Source: CAIZGX01 sp964385405 (GTDB lineage: Bacteria > Bacteroidota > Bacteroidia > Flavobacteriales_D > Sanyastnellaceae). Taken from it: a stretch of DNA of 64,000 nucleotides. Of this stretch, positions 24,704 to 34,498 are shown piece by piece. Each line of letters starts with the position of its first letter. Position 1 is the stretch's first letter. The position numbers and the translations under genes were made by a program. The notes under the pieces are model-generated. The model did not search any database. It was not told where the DNA came from and was given only the letters and a program-made list of their open reading frames with translations. The stretch spans positions 124,001 to 188,000 of the forward strand of contig CAYLOT010000001.1 of NCBI GenBank assembly GCA_964385405.1, in the 5' to 3' direction.

Positions 24704-26792
24704 ATTGAAGAAAATATCTGTTTGGATCTATGTCTTGTACGTAGTCTTATGTCTTTTGGCGTTGACCATAATTGGTAAAGTATTTTACATTCAAGCTATT
24801 CCTAATGAAGATGCGCAAAGACGTGCTGCTCAGTTTACATATAAGCTTCGCGACATAGAGCCAGAGCGCGGAAGAATATTAGCAGCAGATGGGTCACCGC
24901 TTTCCACCAGCATTCCGGAATATGAGATACGTTGGGACAGCAAGGGCGGCTATAACATTGAGCGCTTCAATTCGAAATTAGATAGTCTCAGTGCGGGTAT
25001 TGCAGAAATAGTTGGTGACAGAACTAAAGAGGATATCAAGCAAATGTTTTTAAAGGCGGTTGAGTCGGGTAACCGTTATATGAAAGTTGCAGATCATTTG
25101 AATTACAATCAAATGCAACGATTTAAATCGCTGCCTTTTGTTAAAGAGAAGAAATTAAAGAGTGGATTTCGAATTGAAGTAAAAGAGAAAAGGGCTAAAC
25201 CTTATGGAGCTCTTGCTGCGCGAACGATAGGAATTTTCAGAGAAAGCAATTTGGTTGGATTAGAAGCTTCTTATGATTCGCTTCTTAGAGGGAAGGCAGG
25301 GAAGCAAATGCAGCAGAAAGTGGGCGGCGATACCTGGGTTCCAATGAGCGACGAGTATGTGGTTGAGCCAGAACCGGGATTCGACGTGGTTACAACGTTA
25401 GACGTTCATCTTCAGGATGCCGCTCAAAGCTCTTTGCGTCACACCATGGAAATAAACCGTGCCGATTGGGGCTGTGTAATCCTAATGGAAGTGAAAACGG
25501 GATACATCAAGGCTCTTGCGAATTTGACTTATGATTCTGTTGCAAATAAGTTTTACGAAGTTGAGAATCTTGCTTTAACACAAAGTGTTGAACCAGGTTC
25601 TACCATGAAGCTTGCAAGCTTGCTGGCTGCAATGGAAGAAGGCAATATTGATATCAATAAAGTTGTACATACGGGAGGAGGAACTTTTACCATTGGAGAA
25701 CATACACTTCGCGATGTTAAGCCTTGCGGTTCAATAACAATTGAGCAAGTATTTGCAAAGTCTTCGAACGTAGGAACGGCTATGGTTGTTCGAGATGTAT
25801 TTGGAAGCAACCCGCAGAAGTTTCTAGATTATTTAGATCGTTTCGGATACGGACAGCTTGTTGGAATTGATTTGTTAGGGGAAGGAAAGTCGAGTGTTAA
25901 GCGCACAATGAAGGATGCTGGTTGGAGTGATTTAAGTTTAACACAAATGGCAGTGGGATATGAAGTGCAGGTTACGCCTCTTCATCAATTATGCTTCTAC
26001 AACGCCATTGCCAATGGTGGTAAATTCATGAAGCCGCGCTTGGTAAGTGAAATTCGGAAGAACGGTTTGACTTACGAAAAGTATGAACCTGTAGTTATTC
26101 GCGAGAACTTCTTAAAGCCAGAGACTATTGCGAAAGGCCGCAAACTTATGGAGGCGGTAACAACTATCGGAACGGGTAAAGGAGTATTCAAACAATCGCC
26201 TTATCGTGCTGCTGGAAAGACAGGCACAGCGCGCGTTTTCGAGAAGGGACATTATTTGGAAAATTCGCATAGAGCGTCATTTGTAGGATATTTTCCAGCT
26301 GAAGATCCAAAATATTCATGCATTGTAGTGGTGAATAAGGCCCGTGTTTTCGAAGCATTTGGAGGAAAAGTTGCAGCTCCGGTTTTTCGCGATTTGGCGA
26401 ATATCTTATTCGGAACTGAGTTGGATATTCCGCATAACGCAATGGGTAATGATAGCACTTTTGTTGCTCAACCGTGGATACCAACAATCTTGTCGGGAGA
26501 GTCAAATGCGTTGCGAAAGGCATTTTCTCATGTGCAATTTCCTTATGCCCTAGAAACAGATGCGCAATTCGTTAGTGCAAATTCCAATGGAAGTGCTTTA
26601 ACTGTATCAAGTAAAGATGAAAGTGGAAACAAGGTTCCAGACGTTCGAGGAATGGGACTCACAGATGCTGTATTTATTCTTGAAAAAAGAGGGTTGAAAG
26701 TATCATCAACAGGTTACGGAAAAGTGGTGTCCCAAAGTATTCTTCCTGGGACAAAAGCTAATCATCAATTCATACAAATTACTTTACGATGA
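24696..26792 (+). CDS. ftsI: Penicillin-binding protein, FtsI/PBP3 type with PASTA domain
   Basis: 698 residues. A single N-terminal membrane helix (about 6-30) is followed by the dimerisation domain and the transpeptidase domain with all three motifs: GSTMK (SxxK), SSN (SxN, in FAKSSNVGT) and KTGTAR. A C-terminal PASTA domain (VPDVRGMGLTDAVFILEKRG) follows, normal in Bacteroidota FtsI. It cross-links septal peptidoglycan together with FtsW, encoded five genes on. The start overlaps the end of ftsL by eight bases. Confidence 0.95.
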   Translation: MNELKKISVWIYVLYVVLCLLALTIIGKVFYIQAIPNEDAQRRAAQFTYKLRDIEPERGRILAADGSPLSTSIPEYEIRWDSKGGYNIERFNSKLDSLSAGIAEIVGDRTKEDIKQMFLKAVESGNRYMKVADHLNYNQMQRFKSLPFVKEKKLKSGFRIEVKEKRAKPYGALAARTIGIFRESNLVGLEASYDSLLRGKAGKQMQQKVGGDTWVPMSDEYVVEPEPGFDVVTTLDVHLQDAAQSSLRHTMEINRADWGCVILMEVKTGYIKALANLTYDSVANKFYEVENLALTQSVEPGSTMKLASLLAAMEEGNIDINKVVHTGGGTFTIGEHTLRDVKPCGSITIEQVFAKSSNVGTAMVVRDVFGSNPQKFLDYLDRFGYGQLVGIDLLGEGKSSVKRTMKDAGWSDLSLTQMAVGYEVQVTPLHQLCFYNAIANGGKFMKPRLVSEIRKNGLTYEKYEPVVIRENFLKPETIAKGRKLMEAVTTIGTGKGVFKQSPYRAAGKTGTARVFEKGHYLENSHRASFVGYFPAEDPKYSCIVVVNKARVFEAFGGKVAAPVFRDLANILFGTELDIPHNAMGNDSTFVAQPWIPTILSGESNALRKAFSHVQFPYALETDAQFVSANSNGSALTVSSKDESGNKVPDVRGMGLTDAVFILEKRGLKVSSTGYGKVVSQSILPGTKANHQFIQITLR

Positions 26793-28243
26793 AGTTGCTA
26801 CAGGACATATTGTATAAAGTGCGACTTGAAGGTGTAGTTGGAAAGACCAATGTCGCTGTGGAGAGTATTACCTCCGACTCGCGAGCTGTTCGACCTATGG
26901 CGTTGTTTGTTGCGGTAAAGGGAATTCAGTCTGATGGACATTCTTACATCGCCAAAGCTATTGAGTTAGGAGCTGCGGCTATTGTTTGTCAAAACCTACC
27001 TGAAAAATTAGAAGAGAACATCGTTTATGTTCAAGTTGCCGATACTTCCAAAGCATTGGGTATTATGGCAGCGAATTTTTATGAGAATCCTTCTGAAAAA
27101 ATGAAGGTTCTAGCTGTTACGGGCACGAATGGAAAGACTACCGTTGCGACATTGTTGTTCCGCTTGTATCGTTCAATGGGACATAAGTGCGGATTACTTT
27201 CAACAGTAGTAAATCGTATTAACGAAGTTGAAATTCCTTCAACACATACAACACCAGATGCTGTTGCGTTGAACGACTTATTAGCACGCATGTATCGTGA
27301 AGGATGCACACATGTCTTCATGGAAGCTTCGTCTCATGCGTTGCATCAGAACAGAATGGCAGGTGTTCAAGTCGACGGTGCCATTTTCACAAATCTTTCT
27401 CACGATCATTTGGACTATCACGGTTCAATGAACGATTACATTAAAGCGAAGAAAATTTTATTCGATCAGTTGGGGTCGAATGCCTACGCTGTTGTGAATG
27501 CAGACGATCGTTACCACGATGCTTTGATTTCTGCATGCAAAGGACGTGTTCGCACCTATGCTTTGCATACCATGGCCGACTATAAGGCGAAGCTCATAGA
27601 GAACACGCTGGAAGGGCTTCAAGTAAACATTGATCGTTTTGAATTGCATTCACCGCTTATTGGAGAATTCAATGCATACAATTTAACTGCTGTTTTCGCG
27701 GCAGCGGTTGAGCTTGGAACAGATCCAACAGCAGTGTTGGTTCATCTTTCTGCTTTAGGAGCCCCAGAAGGTCGCTTTCAATACATCCGCAAGCAAGATG
27801 GTACAACAGCAATTGTTGATTACGCACATACGCCCGATGCGTTGGAAAATGTTTTAAATACCATTCAGTCGGTTCGCGGACAAGAAGAAATTATTTCAGT
27901 AGTCGGATGCGGTGGCGATCGCGATCGCGCGAAACGTCCGGTTATGGCTTCTATCGCGGCGAATAAAAGTGATCGCGTCATTGTTACAAGCGACAATCCG
28001 AGAAGCGAGGACCCAAAGGAAATTATTCAAGAGATGATTGCTGGATTGGATCCAATTCAGAAGAAGAAAGTATTGTCTGTTACCGATCGACGCGAAGCTA
28101 TCGAGGTGGCTTGCTCACTAGCAAAGCCTGGCGATATCATTTTGATTGCAGGTAAGGGACATGAGAAATACCAAGAGATAAGCGGAGTGAAATATCCCTT
28201 CGATGATTTACAAATTATAACAGAACTCTTTCAACCGAACTAA
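26789..28243 (+). CDS. murE: UDP-MurNAc-tripeptide synthetase
   Basis: 484 residues. It adds the third amino acid to UDP-MurNAc-L-Ala-D-Glu. The ATP motif is TGTNGKTTVATL (residues about 111-122). The amino-acid specificity loop reads DNPRSEDP, and the DNPR form marks meso-diaminopimelate enzymes rather than lysine ones, so the peptidoglycan is predicted to be A1-gamma, DAP type. It overlaps the PBP gene by four bases (ATGA) and is followed by mraY after two bases. Confidence 0.96.
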   Translation: MKLLQDILYKVRLEGVVGKTNVAVESITSDSRAVRPMALFVAVKGIQSDGHSYIAKAIELGAAAIVCQNLPEKLEENIVYVQVADTSKALGIMAANFYENPSEKMKVLAVTGTNGKTTVATLLFRLYRSMGHKCGLLSTVVNRINEVEIPSTHTTPDAVALNDLLARMYREGCTHVFMEASSHALHQNRMAGVQVDGAIFTNLSHDHLDYHGSMNDYIKAKKILFDQLGSNAYAVVNADDRYHDALISACKGRVRTYALHTMADYKAKLIENTLEGLQVNIDRFELHSPLIGEFNAYNLTAVFAAAVELGTDPTAVLVHLSALGAPEGRFQYIRKQDGTTAIVDYAHTPDALENVLNTIQSVRGQEEIISVVGCGGDRDRAKRPVMASIAANKSDRVIVTSDNPRSEDPKEIIQEMIAGLDPIQKKKVLSVTDRREAIEVACSLAKPGDIILIAGKGHEKYQEISGVKYPFDDLQIITELFQPN

Positions 28244-28245
28244 GT

Positions 28246-29469
28246 ATGTTGTACCACCTTTTTGAATACCTCGATAGGCATATGCATTTCCCTGGTTCAG
28301 GGTTGTTCCACTACTTGTCGTTTCGTGCTGCATTGAGCATACTTATCTCATTGACAATTTCTTTGGTTTTCGGAAAGACCTTAATTCGCATGCTACGCAA
28401 AAAGCAAGTAGGTGAAACTATTCGCGATTTAGGATTAGACGGACAAATGCAGAAAGCGGGAACTCCGACGATGGGTGGATTAATTATTCTAGCTGCTATT
28501 CTGGTGCCGACTTTGTTGCTCGCTGATTTGACGAACATCTACATTCAGACCATGATCATTGCAACCATTTGGTTGGGACTCATAGGATTCTTAGACGACT
28601 ACATTAAGGTTTTCAAAAAAAACAAAGAAGGACTTGCGGGCAAAAGTAAAATAGTTGGACAAATAGGAGTGGGTCTAATCGTGGCTAGCATGCTCTATTG
28701 GAATCCGGCTGTTACTATAAAAGAAAAAGTTTCTGATGTTCAAATTCAAAATGCAACTGACGATCAGCAAGCATTGCAGTGGGAAGAAGAGAAGAGTTTG
28801 AAGACGACCATTCCTTTCGTAAAAGGAAATGAATTCGATTATTCGTGGTTGGTTCCGGACAGCATGGAGAGTCCGTGGGTTTTATGGGGTGTGTTCGCGG
28901 TGATAGTGATCTTTATTGTAACTGCCGTTTCAAATGGAGCAAATATTACTGATGGAATTGACGGTTTAGCAACAGGCACAAGCGCTATCATTGGTATAAC
29001 GCTGGCCATCTTCGCCTACGTTTCGGGTAACTACATTTTTGCTGATTATCTGAATGTAATGTATATCCCGCATAGCGGTGAACTTACTGTATTCATTGCC
29101 GCATTCGTTGGAGCTTGTGTTGGTTTCCTTTGGTACAACAGTTTTCCTGCGCAAGTATTCATGGGCGATACAGGAAGTTTGGCACTCGGTGGAATTATTG
29201 CAACGTTTTCTATTGCTATTCGAAAAGAACTTTTGATTCCGGTATTGTGTGGAATTTTCTTGATTGAAAACTTAAGCGTAATGCTTCAAGTGGGATACTT
29301 CAAATACACGAAAAAGAAGTATGGCGAGGGACGTCGCATATTCTTAATGTCTCCGCTCCATCATCACTATCAGCGCAAGGGAATGCATGAAGCGAAAATC
29401 GTTTCTCGCTTCTGGATCATCGGAATTATGCTAGCAGTATTAACCATCATCACTCTAAAAGTAAGATAA
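28246..29469 (+). CDS. mraY: Phospho-MurNAc-pentapeptide translocase
   Basis: 407 residues, about ten membrane helices. It makes lipid I from UDP-MurNAc-pentapeptide and undecaprenyl phosphate. Family motifs are GTPTMGGLII (residues about 73-82), FLDDYIKV (catalytic Asp pair), NITDGIDGLA and SPLHHHYQRKGMHE. Compared with the E. coli enzyme it has an extra segment of about 50 residues after VTIKEKVSDV, which other Bacteroidota MraY proteins also have. It overlaps murD by one base. Confidence 0.97.
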   Translation: MLYHLFEYLDRHMHFPGSGLFHYLSFRAALSILISLTISLVFGKTLIRMLRKKQVGETIRDLGLDGQMQKAGTPTMGGLIILAAILVPTLLLADLTNIYIQTMIIATIWLGLIGFLDDYIKVFKKNKEGLAGKSKIVGQIGVGLIVASMLYWNPAVTIKEKVSDVQIQNATDDQQALQWEEEKSLKTTIPFVKGNEFDYSWLVPDSMESPWVLWGVFAVIVIFIVTAVSNGANITDGIDGLATGTSAIIGITLAIFAYVSGNYIFADYLNVMYIPHSGELTVFIAAFVGACVGFLWYNSFPAQVFMGDTGSLALGGIIATFSIAIRKELLIPVLCGIFLIENLSVMLQVGYFKYTKKKYGEGRRIFLMSPLHHHYQRKGMHEAKIVSRFWIIGIMLAVLTIITLKVR

Positions 29470-30812
29470 TGAATAAGCGATTAGTCATACTTGGAGGAGG
29501 CGAGAGCGGTGCTGGTACAGCAGTGCTTGCAAAGAAGATGGGTTATGATGTATTCCTTTCGGATAAGGGCTTGTTGAAAGACAAGTACAAAGCTGAATTG
29601 AACGCACACGGTGTTGCCTTCGAAGAGGGAATGCACACAGATGAATTAATTCTGAATGCAGATGAAGTGGTGAAAAGTCCGGGTATTCCGAATACTGCGA
29701 AGTTGATTGTTGCGCTGCACGAAAAGAACATTCCTGTATTATCGGAATTGGAATTTGCTTATCGATACACGAATGCGAAGATCATTGCAATTACAGGAAG
29801 TAACGGAAAGACTACAACAACGTTATTGACATACCACATTCTTAAAAATGCGGGGTTGAATGTTGGTCTTGGAGGAAATGTGGGAAAGAGTTTCGCAAGA
29901 CAAGTAGCGGAAGAGAACTTCGATTACTATGTATTGGAGGTAAGCAGTTTTCAACTCGATAACATGTATTCGTTTAAAGCAGACATTGCTATTCTAACGA
30001 ATATTACTCCTGATCACTTGGATCGATACGATTACGATCTAAGTAAATACGCAGATGCGAAGTTGCGCATTGCCCAGAACCAAACATCTAGCGATGTATT
30101 CATTTTCAACGCTGACGATGCCATTACGGAAGAAACAATGGCACGCCATGTATTGAACGCCACCCTATTTCCAATTTCAATTCAGATTGGAAAGACGTAC
30201 GAGCAAGGTGGCTATTGCGACGAATCAAATTTTAACCTAAACACAAACCATAATTTATTTACTATGAAAATTACAGAACTAGCATTGCAAGGCAAACACA
30301 ATTTGCAGAACAGTATGGCAGCAGGGGCGGCAGCTCGCTTTTTGGAATTAAGAAAAGAAGCAGTTCGCGACAGTCTAATGAACTTCGAAAACATTGAACA
30401 CCGCTTGGAGTTTGTTGCTAGTATTCACGGCATTCGTTTCATTAACGACAGCAAGGCTACAAACGTAAATTCTACCTGGTACGCTTTGGAGTCTGTCGAT
30501 AAGCCAATCATTTGGATAGCTGGAGGAACTGACAAAGGAAACGATTATTCTGAATTAATGGAATTGGTTAAGTCTAAAGTGAAAGCAATCGTTTGCTTAA
30601 CAAAAGACAGTTCTAAAATTAGAAAGGCATTTGGTTCTATTGTAGATACCATTATTGATACAGATAGCGCTGAGCAAGCGGTTCGTGTTTCTTACGATTT
30701 AGGAAGAGACGGCGACACTGTTTTGTTGTCCCCCGCTTGTGCATCTTTCGACTTGTTCGAGAATTACGAAGATAGAGGACGTCAATTCAAAGTTGCGGTT
30801 AAAGGATTATAA
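29469..30812 (+). CDS. murD: UDP-MurNAc-L-alanine:D-glutamate ligase
   Basis: 447 residues with the GxGESG start (ILGGGESGAGTAVLA), the ATP loop TGSNGKTTTTLL (residues about 110-121), the ISPDHLDRY-type segment ITPDHLDRYDYD, and the C-terminal LSPACASFDLFENYEDRG. It adds D-glutamate in cytoplasmic peptidoglycan precursor synthesis. It follows mraY directly, and five bases separate it from ftsW. Confidence 0.97.
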   Translation: MNKRLVILGGGESGAGTAVLAKKMGYDVFLSDKGLLKDKYKAELNAHGVAFEEGMHTDELILNADEVVKSPGIPNTAKLIVALHEKNIPVLSELEFAYRYTNAKIIAITGSNGKTTTTLLTYHILKNAGLNVGLGGNVGKSFARQVAEENFDYYVLEVSSFQLDNMYSFKADIAILTNITPDHLDRYDYDLSKYADAKLRIAQNQTSSDVFIFNADDAITEETMARHVLNATLFPISIQIGKTYEQGGYCDESNFNLNTNHNLFTMKITELALQGKHNLQNSMAAGAAARFLELRKEAVRDSLMNFENIEHRLEFVASIHGIRFINDSKATNVNSTWYALESVDKPIIWIAGGTDKGNDYSELMELVKSKVKAIVCLTKDSSKIRKAFGSIVDTIIDTDSAEQAVRVSYDLGRDGDTVLLSPACASFDLFENYEDRGRQFKVAVKGL

Positions 30813-30817
30813 TCTCG

Positions 30818-32002
30818 ATGCAGAAACTTCTTTCACACTTAAAGGGAGATCGCGTGATCTGGATGGTTGCACTTTTTTTGTGCACCCTTTCGGTGTTGGC
30901 GGTATACAGCGCTGTTTCTTCGTTGGTGTGGAAAGCAGAAGGTGGAAGCAGCGCAGGAGTTTTAATCAAGCATGTTTTCATGCTTGGATTAGGAATGGCC
31001 TTTATGTATGGAACACACTTACTTCCACTCACTGTTTTTTCCAGGATTGGACAACTGATGATTTGGGTTGTGATTCCTCTTTTGGTATTCACAATGTTTT
31101 TCGGTTCAAACATTAACAACGCCGATCGATGGATTAGAATACCCGGAATTGGTGTGACGTTCCAGACGAGTGATTTGGCTAAGTTGGTGCTTATTATTTA
31201 TGTTGCTCGACAACTTACTGTTAAGCGACAGATGTTAGATGATTTCAAAAAAGGTGTATTGCCAATTGTTATTCCAATAGCTATGGTTTGCGGATTGGTG
31301 TTACCAGCAAACTTTTCTACAGCAGCATTAATTGGGTTTGTGTGTTTTTTAATGTTGGTGTTCGGAGGTGTGCCTTGGAAGCATTTGTTCAAACTTATAG
31401 GGGCAGTCGTTGGGATACTTCTTTTGATTATTGCTATTGGTGAATTTGGACCAGAGAAGTTACTTCCGCGTTATAGCACATGGAAGAATCGCTTGGTAGG
31501 AAAGGAAGTTCAGGCCGGCGCAATGGACGATTCTAAATATCAAATAGAGTTAGCCCAATACGCCATTTACGAAGGAGGAATTATTCCGAAAGGTCCCGGT
31601 TCAGGAACTTCGCGAAACTTCCTTCCACATCCATATTCCGACATGATTTACGCGTTTATTATTGAAGAATACGGTTCAATATTGGGAGGCGCGTTGGTAA
31701 TGTTGATGTATGTTATTTTCTTATTCAGGGTAATTCGAATTTCAATTCGAAGTCCTAAGTATTTCGGCGGTTTAACCGCTTTGGGATTGGGATTGGTCAT
31801 CTCCTTGCAAGCGTTCATTAATATGGGTGTAGCGGTGGATTTGTTTCCGACTACTGGACAGCCATTGCCTTTGGTGAGTATGGGAGGAACATCGATTGTT
31901 TTTGTTGCAATCATGTTCGGAGTGATATTGAGTATCTCGAAGATGGATGAGGCGAATGACGATATAGAGCAAACAGAAGAGATGGAAGAAGCGCCTTTTT
32001 AA
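30818..32002 (+). CDS. ftsW: Septal peptidoglycan glycosyltransferase FtsW
   Basis: 394 residues, SEDS family, about ten membrane helices. The landmark segments are RWIRIPGIGVTFQTSDLAKL, the large periplasmic loop with the catalytic Asp region (EVQAGAMDDSKYQIELAQYAI), GPGSGTSRNFLPHPYSDMIYAFIIEE, and the C-terminal PTTGQPLPLVSMGGTS. It polymerises glycan at the septum with the ftsI product. The acidic tail (DIEQTEEMEEAPF) is cytoplasmic. Confidence 0.95.
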   Translation: MQKLLSHLKGDRVIWMVALFLCTLSVLAVYSAVSSLVWKAEGGSSAGVLIKHVFMLGLGMAFMYGTHLLPLTVFSRIGQLMIWVVIPLLVFTMFFGSNINNADRWIRIPGIGVTFQTSDLAKLVLIIYVARQLTVKRQMLDDFKKGVLPIVIPIAMVCGLVLPANFSTAALIGFVCFLMLVFGGVPWKHLFKLIGAVVGILLLIIAIGEFGPEKLLPRYSTWKNRLVGKEVQAGAMDDSKYQIELAQYAIYEGGIIPKGPGSGTSRNFLPHPYSDMIYAFIIEEYGSILGGALVMLMYVIFLFRVIRISIRSPKYFGGLTALGLGLVISLQAFINMGVAVDLFPTTGQPLPLVSMGGTSIVFVAIMFGVILSISKMDEANDDIEQTEEMEEAPF

Positions 32003-32007
32003 TTCAT

Positions 32008-33120
32008 ATGGAAAAACGAAGTTTAAATAGGGTTTTGTTGTCGGCTGGGGGGACAGGTGGACATATATTTCCTGCCATTGCAGTTGCGAATGAAATAAAA
32101 TCGCGCTTTCCGGAATGTGAGATTTTATTTGTTGGGGCCGAAGGAAAAATGGAGATGGAGAAAGTTCCTCAAGCGGGATATAAAATTGTTGGACTTCCCA
32201 TTGCTGGACTTCAGCGCAAATTGACGCTTTCGAATTTTTTACTTCCAATTAAAATTTTGAAAAGTATGTTGAAGGCGAAGGCTGTGGTGAAAGAATTTCG
32301 TCCGCAAGTCGCTGTAGGTTTTGGCGGATATGCGAGTGGTCCTACGCTTCGTGCGGCAGGAACAGCAAGCGTTCCAACCGTGTTGCAGGAACAGAATTCA
32401 TTTGCAGGGGTAACTAATAAATTATTGGCGAAACGTGCGCAGGCAATATGTGTTGCATATGAAGGGATGGAAGTGTTTTTTCAAAAGGGTAAGATTCAGT
32501 TAACTGGAAATCCAGTGCGGAAAGATTTCGTGAAGTTGCCTTATTCGCAGGAAGATGCATTGACCAAATTGAATTTCGATTCAACAAGAAAAACAATTTT
32601 AATTGTAGGTGGAAGTTTGGGTGCGCGCGCTGTAAACGCTGCAGTTGAAGCTTCATTGAATGCTTGGCTTAGCCAAGGATTTCAAGTTATATGGCAATGC
32701 GGAAAAATTTACAAGGCTAATCTTGAGGCGAAGTATGAAGGAACTTCTGGCTTGCGTCTTTTTGATTTCATTCAGGATATGGCATTGGTTTATGCTGCTG
32801 CGGATGTAATTGTTTCCAGAGCAGGAGCTATGAGTGTTTCTGAGTTATCATTGGTTGGAAAGCCTGTTGTGTTTATGCCTTCTCCGAACGTGGCCGAAGA
32901 TCATCAAACGAAAAATGCAATGGCACTTGTTTCAAAGAGAGCGGCATTAATGGTACGTGACAGTGAAGCTGAATTGAAGTTGGCTGAAGTCGTTTCAGAA
33001 TTGCTTCACAACGAAAATGAGATTTCTAAACTGAAAGAAAATATTTCCGGATTCGCTATGCCGAATGCAACTGAAGAGATCGTAGATACCTTAATTGAAG
33101 TGGTGTATGGAAGAGCGTAA
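32008..33120 (+). CDS. murG: UDP-GlcNAc:lipid I GlcNAc transferase
   Basis: 370 residues. It makes lipid II at the inner face of the membrane. The diphosphate loop SAGGTGGHIFPAIAVA is at residues about 13-28, the second glycine loop GFGGYASGP near 97, and the UDP-GlcNAc site SRAGAMSVSELSLVGKPVVFMPSP near 270, all in normal order. It overlaps murC by 14 bases. Confidence 0.97.
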   Translation: MEKRSLNRVLLSAGGTGGHIFPAIAVANEIKSRFPECEILFVGAEGKMEMEKVPQAGYKIVGLPIAGLQRKLTLSNFLLPIKILKSMLKAKAVVKEFRPQVAVGFGGYASGPTLRAAGTASVPTVLQEQNSFAGVTNKLLAKRAQAICVAYEGMEVFFQKGKIQLTGNPVRKDFVKLPYSQEDALTKLNFDSTRKTILIVGGSLGARAVNAAVEASLNAWLSQGFQVIWQCGKIYKANLEAKYEGTSGLRLFDFIQDMALVYAAADVIVSRAGAMSVSELSLVGKPVVFMPSPNVAEDHQTKNAMALVSKRAALMVRDSEAELKLAEVVSELLHNENEISKLKENISGFAMPNATEEIVDTLIEVVYGRA

Positions 33121-34498
33121 GCTAACGTGCGAAGTCATGTATTTCTTGGGTATTGGTGGCATTGGTATGTCGGCCCTTGCGCGCTATTTTCATCGCAAGG
33201 GAGTACATGTGATGGGGTACGATCGCACGTCTACGGCGTTAACAACAGAACTTGAATTGGAAGGAATTTCTGTGCAATACGAAGACAGCGTTATGTCTTT
33301 GCCGCAGTTGCTTCATTCCACTCCTAAGGAAAAAGTTTTGATTGTGCGCACACCGGCAGTTCCGATAGATTCTTCGCAGTTGCAGTATTTCCTTCAACAT
33401 GAATTTAGAATTTGGAAGCGAAGTGAGTTGTTGGGATACATAACCCAACTAGATGAAACGATTGCTATTGGCGGAACGCATGGGAAGACTACTACTTCAA
33501 CATTGGTCGCGCACATTCTTCATTCAACCATCGGATGCAATGCTTTTTTAGGTGGAATTTCTTCCAACTTTAAGAGTAATGTATTGCTTTCAGACACTTC
33601 AAGAACCGTGGTGGAAGCCGATGAGTTTGATCGAAGTTTCTTGACGTTGTTTCCGAAGATTTCAGCGTTGACATCCATGGATGCTGATCATTTGGATGTT
33701 TATGAAAATGAAGAAAGCATTCGCGAAGGATTCCTTTTGTTTTTAAAACAGAATCGTGCAGATGGAAATGTAGTGGTGAAGAAGGAATTGAATATTCATG
33801 ATGAATTGAAGGCCGATCGCTCGGGTGTTTTGACATACAGTATTTTATCGGATGCTGATTTTTTTGCTACGAATATTCGCATTGAAGAGGGTGCATATAC
33901 CTTCGATTTTCATTCTCCGAACGGCGAATTGGTAAACGTGCGTTTGGGATTACCGGGAAGACACAACGTGGAGAACGCCGTGGTGGCAATGGCTTGCGCG
34001 TTACTCGCAGGTGTTGCAATTAACGATTTACCTGATGTTCTAGCCAGTTTCAAAGGTGTTGCGCGAAGATTCGATGTGCGTTATATAAGTAAGACTGGAG
34101 TGTACATAGATGACTATGCGCATCATCCGACGGAATTGACTGCTGCCATGCGTTCAGTGCGAGAATTGTTTCCTGGAAAACGAATTGTTGGCATATTTCA
34201 ACCGCATTTGTTTTCGAGAACAAGGGATTTTGTGAACGGATTTGCCGAGAGCTTAGCGCTATTGGATGTGCCAATTTTATTACCTATTTATCCTGCGCGC
34301 GAATTGCCAATAGAGGGAATTGATTCACAATGGCTATTTGATAAAATTAAAAAGGACGAGAAATACTTAGTGGAGAAAGATGCCATCTTCACCTTACTAA
34401 ATAAACTGCAGTTTGATGTGCTTTTGACATTGGGAGCAGGTGACATAGACACCCTTGTTTCGCCCTTGGAAGCCTACATGAATAAACGCGTGGAATGA
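33107..34498 (+). CDS. murC: UDP-MurNAc-L-alanine ligase
   Basis: 463 residues. It adds the first amino acid (L-Ala) to UDP-MurNAc. The N-terminal loop YFLGIGGIGMSALARYFHRKG and the ATP site IGGTHGKTTTSTLVAHIL are both intact, and YAHHPTEL near the C-terminal domain completes the Mur ligase pattern. I use the ATG that gives MEERKLTCEV before the glycine loop. Codons further up start only with TTG, and an ATG ten codons in would trim the N-terminus to MYFLGIGG. Confidence 0.95.
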   Translation: MEERKLTCEVMYFLGIGGIGMSALARYFHRKGVHVMGYDRTSTALTTELELEGISVQYEDSVMSLPQLLHSTPKEKVLIVRTPAVPIDSSQLQYFLQHEFRIWKRSELLGYITQLDETIAIGGTHGKTTTSTLVAHILHSTIGCNAFLGGISSNFKSNVLLSDTSRTVVEADEFDRSFLTLFPKISALTSMDADHLDVYENEESIREGFLLFLKQNRADGNVVVKKELNIHDELKADRSGVLTYSILSDADFFATNIRIEEGAYTFDFHSPNGELVNVRLGLPGRHNVENAVVAMACALLAGVAINDLPDVLASFKGVARRFDVRYISKTGVYIDDYAHHPTELTAAMRSVRELFPGKRIVGIFQPHLFSRTRDFVNGFAESLALLDVPILLPIYPARELPIEGIDSQWLFDKIKKDEKYLVEKDAIFTLLNKLQFDVLLTLGAGDIDTLVSPLEAYMNKRVE